A stretch of DNA of 64,000 bases, taken from positions 169,314,366 through 169,378,365 of the forward strand of contig CM041295.1 of NCBI GenBank assembly GCA_023052935.1, written 5' to 3'. The DNA comes from Piezodorus guildinii. Taxonomy: Eukaryota; Arthropoda; Insecta; Hemiptera; Pentatomidae. The position numbers were made by a program, and so were the translations under genes. This document shows positions 53,085-63,060 of this stretch, in pieces (the stretch's first letter is position 1; the number at the start of each line of letters is the position of its first letter). The notes below the pieces were generated by a model. That model did not search any database, was not told where the DNA came from, and saw only the letters and a program-made list of their open reading frames with translations.

Positions 53085-53310
53085 ATTCTTGGATTCTACC
53101 AACTACTTAGAATTTTGAAACGGTTTTCTCTACCATTTAGAGTATTCTTCCCTGAAGTTTTATAAGTGCATTGCATTCTAAAAAAGGTTTCTTAGAATTT
53201 TATTAGATAAAATTAAATTTTTAGTAATCCATTCATCGAAACTTTTTTTTTTATTGTGCACAGTATCATGAACTCATAATGTGCCATTAGAAAGCGCACG
53301 GTTTTATAAA
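53085..53310 (+). repeat. Rep-3 copy
   Basis: GAATTTTGAAACGGTTTTCT, GAGTATTCTTCCCTGAAGTT and GTGCATTGCATTCTAAAAAA parallel the copies at 7143 and 11935. Confidence 0.5.
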
Positions 53311-53649
53311 AGTTATATGCAATCTCCTTCCCCCTTAACGAAAACCTGCCTGCGCAATTCCACCAAGAACTATGTGTATCTCTTTCCGGCTTTACTCCAA
53401 AGTAAACATTGTATATGAGGCAATTGCAAAACTCATAGCTGTTACGTCCGTAAGCCTTAGACTAATTCCACTAATTTATGTTACCTTTAAATTAACAACG
53501 TAAATAAATAGACCTTATCATATAAACAAAGTTTATAAACAATTCTTGTGCTTTTTTCGTTATAATAAAATAACAATCACAAATGGATAAACTTTAAATC
53601 GGTCATACTGTGTTGTTTTAAACATAAATCAATTAAAAAGCACTTGAAA
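53311..53649. other. Unassigned interval
   Basis: Nothing recognised. Confidence 0.25.
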
Positions 53650-53935
53650 GAGGTCTTATGTTACCCAGGCTCCATCCCTCCACTCGTAGAAAATGTATGC
53701 CTTATGTCCCAGCATCCATAGTCTCCTTTAGCCCACTCTCTTGAAACAAGACCCTTCTGACCTAACGTTCCTACCCCCACAAAACTAAAACTTTCGATCG
53801 TTCCTTTATTATCCGCTCCATTAATCTGGAATTATTTACCTATTTATATTCGCTATGCTGCTTCTCTATCCTCAATCCAATCCCAACTTTTCCAACACCT
53901 TTTATCCCAAACTGACGTCCAATAATTTTAGATAT
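53650..53935 (+). pseudogene. Non-LTR reverse transcriptase C-terminus, decayed
   Basis: One frame reads PLIWNYLPIYIRYAASLSS then QSQLFQHLLSQT. This is the W-N-x-L-P-x-x-I-R ... F-x-x-x-L end of a LINE ORF2. Bases 53780-53860 also match 7650-7740. No tail or TSD. Confidence 0.6.
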
Positions 53936-53999
53936 TTCAGTCCCAGATTTAAAACTTCCAATGAAGAAAATAATTGTCAACTGCCTAAATGTGATTTAT

Positions 54000-54900
54000 A
54001 TGAAATGAAATGAAAAATAATGTTTATTCTGGGACATTTCGTCCCTTAAGAATAATATATAGAGAATAGAAAAAGTCCAATTAGTCTGACTTCATTTGAT
54101 ATATGATTATTTAGTAAATTAAATTATAATAGGTTAATATGAATGAAAGATAAAAAAAAAAAAAAAAAAAAAAAAAACCCACACAAAAACAAACAGATCA
54201 CAACATTAAATGAGTTAAGTATTATCAAAGTCTAGATTTATCACATATGTGGGGAAAACTGATTTTTGAGGAGGTGGTTAAATAATTGGTGTTTGAATGT
54301 GTTTAGGAATGACACTTTTCGGAGGGGGATGGGTAAAGAGTTCCCAAGTATGGTAGCACGGATGATGAAGGACTTTTCATAAAGTGCTGTTCTATGAGAG
54401 GGAAGGTATAGATCGGTATAGATGCCAAATAAGTATTTTCTTGAGGATTCGGGATAGAACCACCTTTGACCAGAATACCAGTGAGAGACGTGTCACTGTC
54501 TAGAGAGGCCATACATAAATCTTATAAACCTATTCAGTAGTCTTTTTTGCCCCCTCTCGTGTTTGCACTCCGTCCCCCATATACTAGGCATCATAGTCAA
54601 AGTGGGGAGGAGGAGAGAAGACACTAAGAGATGGCGGGTACTTCTAGAAAAATAGTCACGGGAACGTAGGAGCTATTTGAAGATAGAGATGGATTTTCTG
54701 GTAATTAGGGAAATATGGTTACTACACGTTAGGTTTTGATCAAACATATCTATTAGATTTTGTATGGTGTTGTAAAACTGGATAGGAGTTTTATTGAGGA
54801 AGAGTAATGGGTAGTAGGGAAGTAAATGGAGTGAAGGTTTAGAGCCAATAAGCATTGTATATATGTATGTAATAATAATGTATGTATTCTTTATCAATTC
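54000..54900 (-). pseudogene. Non-LTR reverse transcriptase C-terminal half, decayed
   Basis: Minus-strand frames 54897-54673 and 54512-54303. The first has NKTPIQFYNTIQNLIDMFDQ, then NHISLITRK (the strand after the active site and the fixed-register H-I region). Between the frames the translation LLPTLTMMPSIWGTECKHER then LLNRFIRFMYGLSRQ fits the L-x-P-x-x-x-Y ... I-R-F-x-Y-x-L-x-x-x thumb. The 3' side (54000-54300) ends with TTTCATTTCATTTCATATAA on the minus strand, a short tandem tail, not poly-A. An unrelated A29 run lies at 54150-54177. Confidence 0.6.
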
Positions 54901-55840
54901 ATTTATTTTTAATTTTTTTCAACACAATTGTCTACAGATGACTTTTTATATATTGTTGTATGATATTTTGTTTTCTTTCTTGCCTCTTAAATGTAAATAA
55001 TATGCTAATTTTGTCTATTGGTCTGACATAATATATTTTTCTATATTTAAATGTACATACCTGTTATTCTAAAGGAACCCAGCCGCAGAATAAAATGAAT
55101 TGCACCCGTACAGGGATGGGCCACAAGTATTAATATAAATCTATGATATTAATTCTTAATATTTTAAGCATTAATTTTAATAGCTGTTATAAATAACAGA
55201 ATAAAAGTAATGTTTCGACATTGATACAAGGAATATCGGAGGCCCTTGAGTCCTTGAACTGTGAGGTTAGGTTCCATTAAGGATAAAGAAATGACACCAC
55301 TGATAGATATCGCGTATTCCAGGCATTGATTAATTGTTGTGTATGGCATACTTGGACCAGAATACTTGCAAACATAGGCAAAATAAAACTCTACAAATAT
55401 TCAAAAATGCTATTAAAAAAATAAGATAAAATATTAAGTTAAAATTAAAAAATAAAAATAAATTAAAAGAGTTTCGAGAGAAATATTTATTTTATCAATC
55501 AACTTATTTTCTAATTGTTATTAATTTAATCTTCTTGAACTTTTCTTCTTTATCAATTTTTTTTATCAATAATAATCACATCATATATTTTTGTTTACCT
55601 TTCGGTCTAGCCTCGTTTTCAGATACATTACTAAAAGAATATTTATCATCGTGACATTATTGATTATTTTTTTCCTTTAAATTTATTTGAAACCATTATT
55701 TATAAGTACAATCACATCTCATCTACTACAATTCTAAATTTAATATTCTTTATTATTGTTTCAATTGTACAACTAAAACAAAAATTAAATTAAAAAAAAG
55801 CTTTGTTGGAATGTAACATTTATTTTTTATTAAATAAGCC
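54901..55840. other. Mostly unassigned interval
   Basis: 55040-55120 (TAAAGGAACCCAGCCGCAGA, then ATAAAATGAATTG) looks like a LINE 3' UTR, but no coding part is attached. 55603-55635 on the minus strand is a weak hammerhead-like candidate: CTGAAAA, CGAGGCTAGACC, GAAAGGTAAAC. Confidence 0.3.
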
Positions 55841-55844
55841 GTAT

Positions 55845-56105
55845 ATTTTACCCGTTTTTTTAGCAATGCACGAAATGTGTTATTTTTTTTAAAAACATAC
55901 ACGATATTAAAGTTCAACAAATTTTTTCAGCGATATAACGAGTTTAATCGAATCTTTTGAACTCTTTTTAGAAAAAATCGTATAAATGTGTAAAATTATC
56001 GTATTACGTGGCTCATCTGGTTTGCTGATTTTGTTGAAAAAGATGCTGTAACATCTCAATCATATATGCTACTAAAACATGAAATTTCGTTTTTGTACAA
56101 ACAAT
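55845..56105 (-). repeat. Rep-1 fragment, diverged
   Basis: Inverted Rep-1 blocks: CAGCGATATAACGAGTTTAA, AATGTGTAAAATTATCGTAT, CTGATTTTGTTGAAAAAGAT and ACATGAAATTTCG. Confidence 0.55.
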
Positions 56106-56251
56106 AATTAAACTTGTAGTAGTTAACAGTAAGAAAATTTTACAAAAAAAAAAAAAAATAAAATAAAATAACAAAGACGAATAGACCAAAATGAATAAAT
56201 GAACTCAATAGAATGAGATGAAATAATAGCAATAATAATAATTAAGTAATA

Positions 56252-56266
56252 GTATGAATGAAGTAA
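56252..56266 (+). repeat. TSD of RTE-type LINE 3 fragment (left)
   Basis: GTATGAATGAAGTAA. The partner at 56508-56522 differs by one base (GTATGAATGAAGCAA). Confidence 0.75.
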
Positions 56267-56507
56267 TCTCGTAAACTGAAATATCTAGGACATATAATGA
56301 GAAACAGGCAGGGGTATAACTTGTTGCAGGGCAAGGTGGAGGGCAGAAGGAAGGCCTGGTAGCCCAAGGATATCCTCGTTGAAAAACTTACCAAAATGGT
56401 ATAATACAACAAGAGTGGGCCTTTTTCGTGCAGCAGTAGATAAGGTGCGCATTGCCTTAATGATTAACAACATCCAACGCTAACAGATAGGCAACAAAAG
56501 AAGAATG
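56267..56507 (+). pseudogene. RTE-type LINE 3, extreme 3' fragment
   Basis: 241 bp between 15-bp TSDs. It encodes KYLGHIMRNRQGYNLLQGKV then EGRRKAW, and after stops the LFRAAVDKVRxAxMI-like end (GCAGCAGTAGATAAGGTGCG). This is the C-terminal LGHIxR ... GKxxGRR region of RTE-type endonuclease-reverse transcriptases. Strong 5' truncation on arrival, a few nonsense codons since. Confidence 0.75.
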
Positions 56508-56522
56508 GTATGAATGAAGCAA
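56508..56522 (+). repeat. TSD of RTE-type LINE 3 fragment (right)
   Basis: GTATGAATGAAGCAA, 14 of 15 bases identical to 56252-56266. Confidence 0.75.
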
Positions 56523-56574
56523 ATAAAAACAGAAACATAATAATAATGAAATAAATAAACATAAGTAAAATTAA

Positions 56575-56577
56575 TAT

Positions 56578-56608
<31 letters not shown>
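56575..56608. repeat. (AT)n at the left edge of the errantivirus-like element
   Basis: AT array directly outside the LTR. Errantiviruses are known to prefer TATA-type targets, and the AT array on the other side (61803-61874) fits insertion into an AT tract. Confidence 0.8.
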
Positions 56609-56609
<1 letters not shown>

Positions 56610-56815
56610 ATTAAATAATCTCCAACACTAAATCACTTTTTAAAAAAGACTTCATTGACAAAAGACAGCTAAAATAATAACTAATCTAATTACATACTAT
56701 CTTACTCCTAGAATGAATAGCTGGAATGGCTCCATGAATTATTCTCACGCCTTCTTATAGAACTGAAACGGGAAATGACTCAGTGCTGACATTGCACTAG
56801 CCTGTACCTTTAACT
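56609..56815 (-). repeat. 3' LTR (207 bp)
   Basis: On the minus strand it begins AGTTAAAGGTACAGGCTAGT and ends GGAGATTATTTAATT. Relative to the 5' LTR it contains 47 extra bases (about 56694-56740). A (TA)n tract and a run of 12 C (minus strand) precede it where a polypurine tract is expected. Confidence 0.85.
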
Positions 56816-58435
56816 ATATATATATATATATAGGGGGGGGGGGGTGGTCACCTGGGTGAATATAGGGCAATACACCTGGATTGCTAGATTTATAATATTT
56901 TGACCATGGTTGGTATTTTACTTGATAGCTAGTTACAACTGGTGATAGTTTTGGTAAATTAGAGTCAGATACAATCATTTCAGGTGCTGTGGGATTAATT
57001 AAATTTTTCTTTTTATAAAATAAAAATAACAAAATACACAAGATGTTACAAGGATTATAGAAATTAAACTATAAAATCTTTCATTAGAAATAAAATGAAT
57101 AAATGAAGTTTCCATAAAGCGAGGTGAAGAAATATTAACATTTTCCATAAGTTCTAGGCTAAAAGATTTGTACAAAGGGTTAGATTTAAAATATAAATTA
57201 TGAATAAAAGTTTTGTTAAAATTAGAAATACAATCATCATAACTAACACTAATAAGAGCTACTTGTGGTAAAAATATTGAATCATTATGACAATTATCAA
57301 GTTTAAAAATATTATAAGTAAGATACGTTTTTATATAATCATTAAACATAACATTAGTAGTACAGTTTGTATAAGTGCAGTAATTAAAACTAGAATTATT
57401 AATAATATTTAGAATACACTTATTAGATGTTTCTTTTAAATTTTTACAATAGTATTCACTATTAAAAATGCAATCTGCATGGAAATAAGTATTATCTTTC
57501 TTAATAACTAGTTGTTGATCTAATTCTAAGTTTTTTAAAGTCTATCTAGTTCTAATAAAAATTGTTAGCTTACATTGGTACTAGAATTATTAAAAATATA
57601 ATAGTATAATGTTACATAATGGTATGAGATTGCACATGAGTTTAATATAGAATTATAATGCATAAAATTATTAACAAATACATAAATTAATAAATACATG
57701 ATAGGTAGAATTATGATAAGAACAATAGATTTAATATTTCCTTATATAATTATAATGTTCCTAGAAATGAAGTAATGTTAGAGGGTATATTGTTTATAAC
57801 ATCAATCATTAGACTAGAATGAACTATTCCTGACTCGCAGAATTCCATTTAAAGTAAAAGTGCATTTAATTTTTGTTCTAATAATTGCGTATGCATATAG
57901 AAATAATAAGCTTTGTCTTCCCTGTTTATTTCATTAATAGAATTTTGAATCTTGTTATAATTATCATTGATAGTTTTTACATCTTTTTCATATTTATCAA
58001 TTAATTGTTTATTTGTATCAATTATGTTTTTTTCGTTAATATTATTTTGTATTGTATTACTCAGAGCCTTTTGAATCATATTGTCGTAGTATGCTTTGTC
58101 ATTAGCATCCATGTTACCTGTTAGCCATGATATAGCTGAACCGAGTCCATTGATTAATCCTCTTTTTGTTCTAAGGTTTTTGTATTTCTTGGGATATAAT
58201 TTAAAATTCGTATTTGATTTTCTACTGTTTTTATGTTATTAATTAAAATGTCATAAACATCGGTTTCATTAAATTGATTTAGCAATATGTGAAGGTTATT
58301 AACCTCATTGGAAGTTTATCAGTTCTCTTTTCTTTTTCATTCGTTATTTTATCATGTACCATTTCTTGTAATTTATTTAAATTAGTAAAGTAATCATGTA
58401 TATAACTTTCTTGTATATCTTCGGTTTCATAATTA
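56816..58435 (-). pseudogene. env-like gene of errantivirus-like element, broken
   Basis: The region downstream of integrase encodes an envelope protein of the baculovirus F-like type known from insect errantiviruses. Near 58150 (minus strand) there is a basic RTKR cleavage-type site followed by a Gly-Leu-Ile-rich hydrophobic segment, as in F-like fusion proteins. 58112-57849 continues with a helix-rich, Asn-rich stretch. 57349-56999 contains a hydrophobic membrane segment (about residues 90-112 of that frame) followed by basic residues, and the cytoplasmic end lies at 57041-56814. Frameshifts and stops (for example near 57840, 57545 and 57350) interrupt it. It is not a usable envelope gene. 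Confidence 0.65.
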
Positions 58436-58439
58436 TTTT

Positions 58440-58900
58440 TTAATTAAATGTAATTTCATTAGGTGTTAGTTTAAGACTTTGATTAAGTGAATTATTGTAA
58501 GCAATTACACTTGTTTGTACAATTCTATCAGATTTATATTGTTTATGTGAATTAGCGTTAAGCCTTAAGATTTCTGTAAAAGTTGCATGACAATTATTAA
58601 GTGTTCCGAGTAAATTAGAATGGTTAGTACTTGTATAATGAATTTCTATTTTTAGAGATTTACAAAATTGTTTAATTAGCATATTGTCAAATTCTTTTCC
58701 TTGATCACAAATTATTCGTTTAGGTGGAGGATATAACATGCAATATTTTTCTAAAGATTGACAAACTGTCATAGCATTTTTTGAGTTGATAATTTGTACA
58801 TATAGGCGCTTAGAAAAGGTATCTATACTTGTGAATATAATATGTTTATCATCAATGTTATTTACTCGGTATACTACTAAACATTTTTTTAATATTTTCT
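58440..58900 (-). pseudogene. Integrase catalytic core fragment
   Basis: The frame contains SIDTFSKR (first catalytic Asp of the D,D-35-E core) and IICDQGKEF (second Asp), then TSTNHSN. The position of the catalytic Glu, normally in a GxxER motif, reads GTLNNCHATF, so Glu is replaced. The zinc-binding N-terminus is absent. The start of the frame runs into AT-rich filler at 58900. Integrase would insert the cDNA copy; this one lacks its active site. Confidence 0.8.
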
Positions 58901-58922
58901 ATACTACTAAACATTTTTAATA
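58872..58922. repeat. Tandem duplication at integrase edge
   Basis: CTATACTACTAAACATTTTT occurs twice within 50 nt. It marks the junction between coding sequence and the filler where the reverse transcriptase is missing. Confidence 0.7.
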
Positions 58923-59514
58923 TTCTTACATGAAATCAAAAATTTATATATTATTTTTATTTATTAATTTTTTTTTATTATTATTATAATTTTTTTTTTC
59001 TTTTAACTAATATAGTACTAAATATAGAACAAATTATAAAGAAACACAAAACATAAATTATCTAACACGAAATGTAATAACAAGAGTATAACAGACTCTT
59101 AACAATAGTTTTTTAATTATTCTGAGGTAACAATATCTTACAATGTCAATAATATTTTTTATGATCCAGTGACTATTTTTCAAAAGAAATGTTATGACTA
59201 ATTATTAATTTTTTGACTTATAAAAATTGACATATAAGAACAATATAAAAATTGACTGTTTAAAGATATCAAAATAAAATAAAGTTTTTGTGAATTGGTT
59301 CTACCAAATTCTATCTGTAATAAAAATAAATCCAATTAAATGTTTTCTCATTATATCAATTTAAATAATCAAAACCTATATAATATTGTCAATTTATTTT
59401 AAGTTCGCAATAAGGTTTCAATAATGTGGCATGAAACATTGAATTAGCAATAAATACAATTCCGATCAAAAATCTTTTTATTAAATCAATTATAAACAAT
59501 CCATAATCCCTTTT
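58923..59514. other. AT-rich filler in place of reverse transcriptase
   Basis: About 590 nt of very AT-rich DNA without coding potential or matches in the window, lying between the pre-RT part of pol and the integrase. Either a foreign insertion accompanied by deletion or extremely decayed pol. I cannot tell which. Confidence 0.35.
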
Positions 59515-60506
59515 TTAATTTTTTCTCCTATATTTGAAATTTAAATATCTACTCTTTAATATTAGAATCAAATATTCTTTATAATCTTTACAACAAAATT
59601 TATCACTGAAATTATTTTCTAAATCATTCAAATTATTAAATTCTAAGTTATTTTTCTTTCTTATTAATTGATCTATTATCAAATTAGTTTCACATGAGTT
59701 ACTTGACACTATAGTACTCATATTATCTTCAATTTTATTTTTTAAACATTCCGCTTCTTTTTCTATTTTATACTCTTTTATATCACTTTTTTTTTTTTTA
59801 ATATCTATTTCTGTTTTTAAATCTTTTTTTATTTGTTCACCGTTTTCAGCTACTATTCGAATTAACTTATTCCTACTATCGTTATTAAGATGCTCATGTC
59901 TTATAACGTTTTTAATTTCTAATTTGTTATCTATTAAATGGCATTCGTTTGCTTTCTTACAATTGGAATGATCAAATTTAAATACGGTATCACCGATCAC
60001 TATGTGATTATCTAAGATACCAAAATCTTTCAATGTCTCATAACCAAGTAAGAAATCATATTTATCATTTACTGGGTAAACTAAAAATTCTATTTGAATA
60101 TCTATACCTAAGGATTTTTTTATATTTAAGTCTACTTTATATTGACCCTCGCCTATTCCTGTTGGAGTAGAAATAAAAAATGGTTGTTTAATTACTTTTA
60201 AATTATATTCTTTAATTATCCTTGGATGAACATAATTTTTAGATGCTCCTGAATCTATAAGCCATATTTTATCAGAAAAATCTTTTATACTTGGTAACTT
60301 TTTAGTATCATTTAAGTGATAAATTGGTTTAACATTATTCTTAACATTAGTAATGGAATTAGAACTAGTTTTAGAATTAAAATTATTATTATTATTATAC
60401 TTGTTGATAATTTTGAGTGTAATTAAAGTTTTGTCTAGGTTGGTAATGTTGTTGAGGTTGGAAGTTATGCTTTTGATTATTATACTGTGGGTTTATGATA
60501 TTCTTG
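59515..60506 (-). pseudogene. pol 5' part: protease and pre-RT region
   Basis: One open frame of about 330 codons without an ATG at its start, overlapping the end of gag by about 110 nt. It contains LIDSGASKNYVH (retropepsin active site D-S-G) and, 55 residues on, FLLGYETLKDFG (the hydrophobic-Gly flap-side motif). Then comes IRHEHLNNDSRNKLIRIV, which in errantiviruses lies just before the reverse transcriptase, then a Lys/Glu-rich stretch. The frame is +1 relative to the preceding gag frame. The reverse transcriptase itself does not follow. Confidence 0.75.
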
Positions 60507-61211
60507 TCTAGGTATTTGAAAGTGTTGTGGTTTTTGTTGGAACTTATTTTGAGTGGTTTTAGATTAGTAAAGTTATTCTGTTGTGTTTTCCTAACGCCAT
60601 ATAATTGGTAAACTATGGCAGAAAATGTATTTTTCAATGAATTTTTAAGATCTTCTAAATTGTTATTAATTATATGTGTAAACTGTCTAGTCAAGACTGG
60701 GTGTAAATTAAGAACAGCGGTTGTTGAAATTGATTTATCATAAATTTTTAGAATATCTGTTTCATTTTCCATATCTACTTTTTTCAATTAATCTATTTAT
60801 GTAATCTATCAGATGTTCGTTATGTGATGCTTTAGTATCTAAGATTTCTTTTAATATAAATTCGGTACTTCGCGAGTCATAAAATTGTTTCTTTAAATAA
60901 CTAATTAATTGTTTAACATCATCGAATTCTTTATCATCACAAAGATCTTCTGGTTCACCTGTTAACTTTGATAATGCTTGAATAAGAATAGATTTTTGAT
61001 TTGTTAGTCTGAAACCATTATTTGTCTGACAAAATTCTTCAGTTAAATATTCTAAATTTGAAATATATTTAATTAATTTTTGTGGATGTCCGTCGTAAAC
61101 CGGGACAATCTTAAAGTCACTAGCATTAATTCTAATATTAGGATTCGTTGTTAAATTATTTGATAAATCAGGAATATTTCTTAAATCGTTTAACCTGTCA
61201 CTAAGAGACAT
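60395..61211 (-). pseudogene. gag-like gene, frameshifted
   Basis: The ATG at 61211 opens 149 codons (MSLSDRLNDLRNIPDL at the start, then a KIVPVYDGHPQKLIKYISNL capsid-like helix region). The frame shifts at an A6 run near 60780 and continues to 60395 with an Asn/Gln-rich C-terminus (HNFQPQQHYQPRQNF). No CCHC knuckle is seen, as in many errantivirus Gags. The single homopolymer shift is the only break found in gag. Confidence 0.75.
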
Positions 61212-61625
61212 TTAAAATCATAAATCTATAATAATTTGTAAGTCTATAATAATAAAATTTAAAAAAAACCTATAATAATTAAAGCTATATTAAAATAATA
61301 AAAAATAAATCTATATTAATTAAATCTAACTTAGTAGCTTGTCTTCTTCAACTAAGAGGTTCTTTCTAAGTTTTATTTAGGCTGAGTTGATTATTAATGT
61401 TTCTTTGACTTGAGTAAGATCTTAAGAGATCAGCAATATTCTTTTTTTTATTCAAGAGTTTGATGAACAAGTTCCACAGTGACAACTTGAAATTATGATG
61501 AAGAAATTCAGAAACAGTTACTAAAAAGCAAGTGCTGTATACCTTAGTCTTCTATATGAAGAAATTCCTCGATGAATTCTTGATTGAAGTTCTAAGTCTG
61601 AAATATTCTAAGAATAAGCCCTCAA
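61212..61625 (-). other. 5' leader of errantivirus-like element
   Basis: About 410 nt between the primer-binding site and the gag ATG. It is AT-rich, with no coding signal. Retroelement leaders usually hold packaging signals, but none can be recognised. Confidence 0.5.
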
Positions 61626-61643
61626 GTTCCTATTTGGGCGCCA
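61626..61643 (-). other. tRNA-Lys-type primer-binding site
   Basis: On the minus strand, directly after the 5' LTR: TGGCGCCCAAATAGGAAC. This agrees at 15 of 18 positions with the lysine-tRNA primer site known from retroviruses (TGGCGCCCGAACAGGGAC). Gypsy also uses tRNA-Lys. Confidence 0.75.
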
Positions 61644-61797
61644 ATTAAATAATCTCCAACACTAAATCACTTTTTAAAAAGGACTTTATTGACAAAAGAC
61701 AGCTAAAATAATAACTAATCTAATTACATTCTCACGCCTTCTTATAGAACTGAAACGGGAAATGACTCAGTGCTTACATTGCACTAGCCTGTACCTT

Positions 61798-61802
<5 letters not shown>
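61643..61802 (-). repeat. 5' LTR (160 bp)
   Basis: Same ends as the 3' LTR but 47 bp shorter through a deletion between TTACAT and TCTCACG (about 61729). Confidence 0.85.
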
Positions 61803-61853
<51 letters not shown>

Positions 61854-61874
61854 TATATATATATATATATATAT
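61803..61874. repeat. (AT)n microsatellite between two retroelements
   Basis: 72 nt of AT with two interruptions. It forms the right border of the LTR element and the left border of the next LINE. Confidence 0.95.
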
Positions 61875-62227
61875 GAGTTGCTTTAAGACATAGAGCTGAG
61901 TAACATCGTGTCCGTGATTACAGTTAATAAGATTGGTTTGCCAAAAACTATTAAAGTGAAAGTGCGCGTAGTGAGAGTTATATAGTCAAGGAGTATTTAT
62001 GTGAAGTTTGGTGACAATTAGACGACGGATAGTCGTATGGTAACTAAAAACTTTATTAATAGTTTTCAGTATTCATCGGCCTAATCTTGTGCGGGCTCGA
62101 ACTGGACCTCCCCCACCATCTCGTAAGCAACAGCACCATCTGATTAATATTTATTTTGGTAGAGCCCAATAACTCGTAAATAAATTTATTTATTTTATTT
62201 CACTCACTAACAACAATCTTAGCTAAA

Positions 62228-63026
62228 ATGGCCTATGATGAAAAATTAGATACCATCATGAAAAAACTAGAAAAGCTAGATCATTTGGATACGAAGCTAG
62301 AAAGTTTAAGCTCTAAATTCGAAAAAGAATTTACCACCTTAAAAAATGACGTAGAAAACTTAAAGAAATCATTCACGGAACATGATAATAATTTCAGGAA
62401 GAACAACCTAATTTTATTCAATTTGCCAGAAAACCCAGATGAAAAAGTTTGGGACTTAGAAGAAAATATTGGTTTATTATTAAAAGATGTTTTTAAATCG
62501 CAGTACGATTTAACGGCGCTTGATTTTGTTAAAAGAATGGGACCTAAAAAGGGTTTTAAACGTCCTGTACTAATAAGGTTTTTGGCTTACAGAACAAAAA
62601 TGGCAATACTGAGATCAGCTAGGAATCTTAAAGGAACGGGCTTATCTTTATCTGAAGATTTTCCGCCGCATATAAGAGCAATAAGAAAGCAGCTCTATCC
62701 CTATTGGAAGACGGCTAGGGAAGAGAAAAAAAAAAGCCTATATGAAATACGACAAATTATATATAGAGGGTAAATTATGGAGCTTAGACGAGCTGCAGGC
62801 TGGGTTTCGAACCGAAGATAATCTCTCAGAAGATAGCGAAGGGGATGATTCATCGCAAGCTACAGGCACAGAAAATTTTTCGGACGGTACCCTTAGGCGC
62901 TGGCTGAAGGAAGGCAAACTTATTAAGAAAAGGAATCCATCGAAGAAGAGGAAAACCGAAAGGTCGCCGCGCCCCCGCTCTTCTTTTCGTCGCCTCGAGA
63001 AATCAGAAAGAGAAGATCAAATGTGA
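62228..63026 (+). CDS. L1-like ORF1 (coiled coil plus RRM), frameshifted at an A10 run
   Basis: The ATG at 62228 opens 181 codons. Residues 1-60 form a heptad-like coiled coil (KLDTIMKKLEKLDHLDTKLE). Then NNLILFNLPENPDE starts an RRM-like domain (NxLxxxNLPE, later DFVKRMGPKKGFKRPVLIRF), followed by LSEDFPPHIRAIRKQLYPYW. Near 62725-62734 the frame must shift within a run of ten A to continue as MKYDKLYIEGKLWSLDELQA, which is the expected L1-type C-terminal ydkLxIdG motif, then an acidic and a basic tail to 63026. The frame shift may be a mutation, sequencing error or slippage. ORF1 proteins of this type trimerise and chaperone the RNA. Confidence 0.75.
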
Positions 63027-63060
63027 TGAAAATGGTAAACAAAACGGCAATAAACCAGGT

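Larger units (their letters stand above)
56609..61802 (-). mobile_element. Errantivirus-like (gypsy-group) LTR retrotransposon, deleted
   Basis: 5.2 kb on the minus strand with two LTRs, a tRNA-Lys-type primer site, gag, protease, integrase and env in the order of insect errantiviruses. Intact relatives are usually about 7-7.5 kb. Here the reverse transcriptase and RNase H are missing between 58900 and 59515, and every gene has stops or frameshifts. LTR termini AGTTA...AATT and an AT-rich target agree with the group. The two LTRs differ by a 47-bp indel plus substitutions, so the insertion is not recent. Not functional. Confidence 0.85.
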
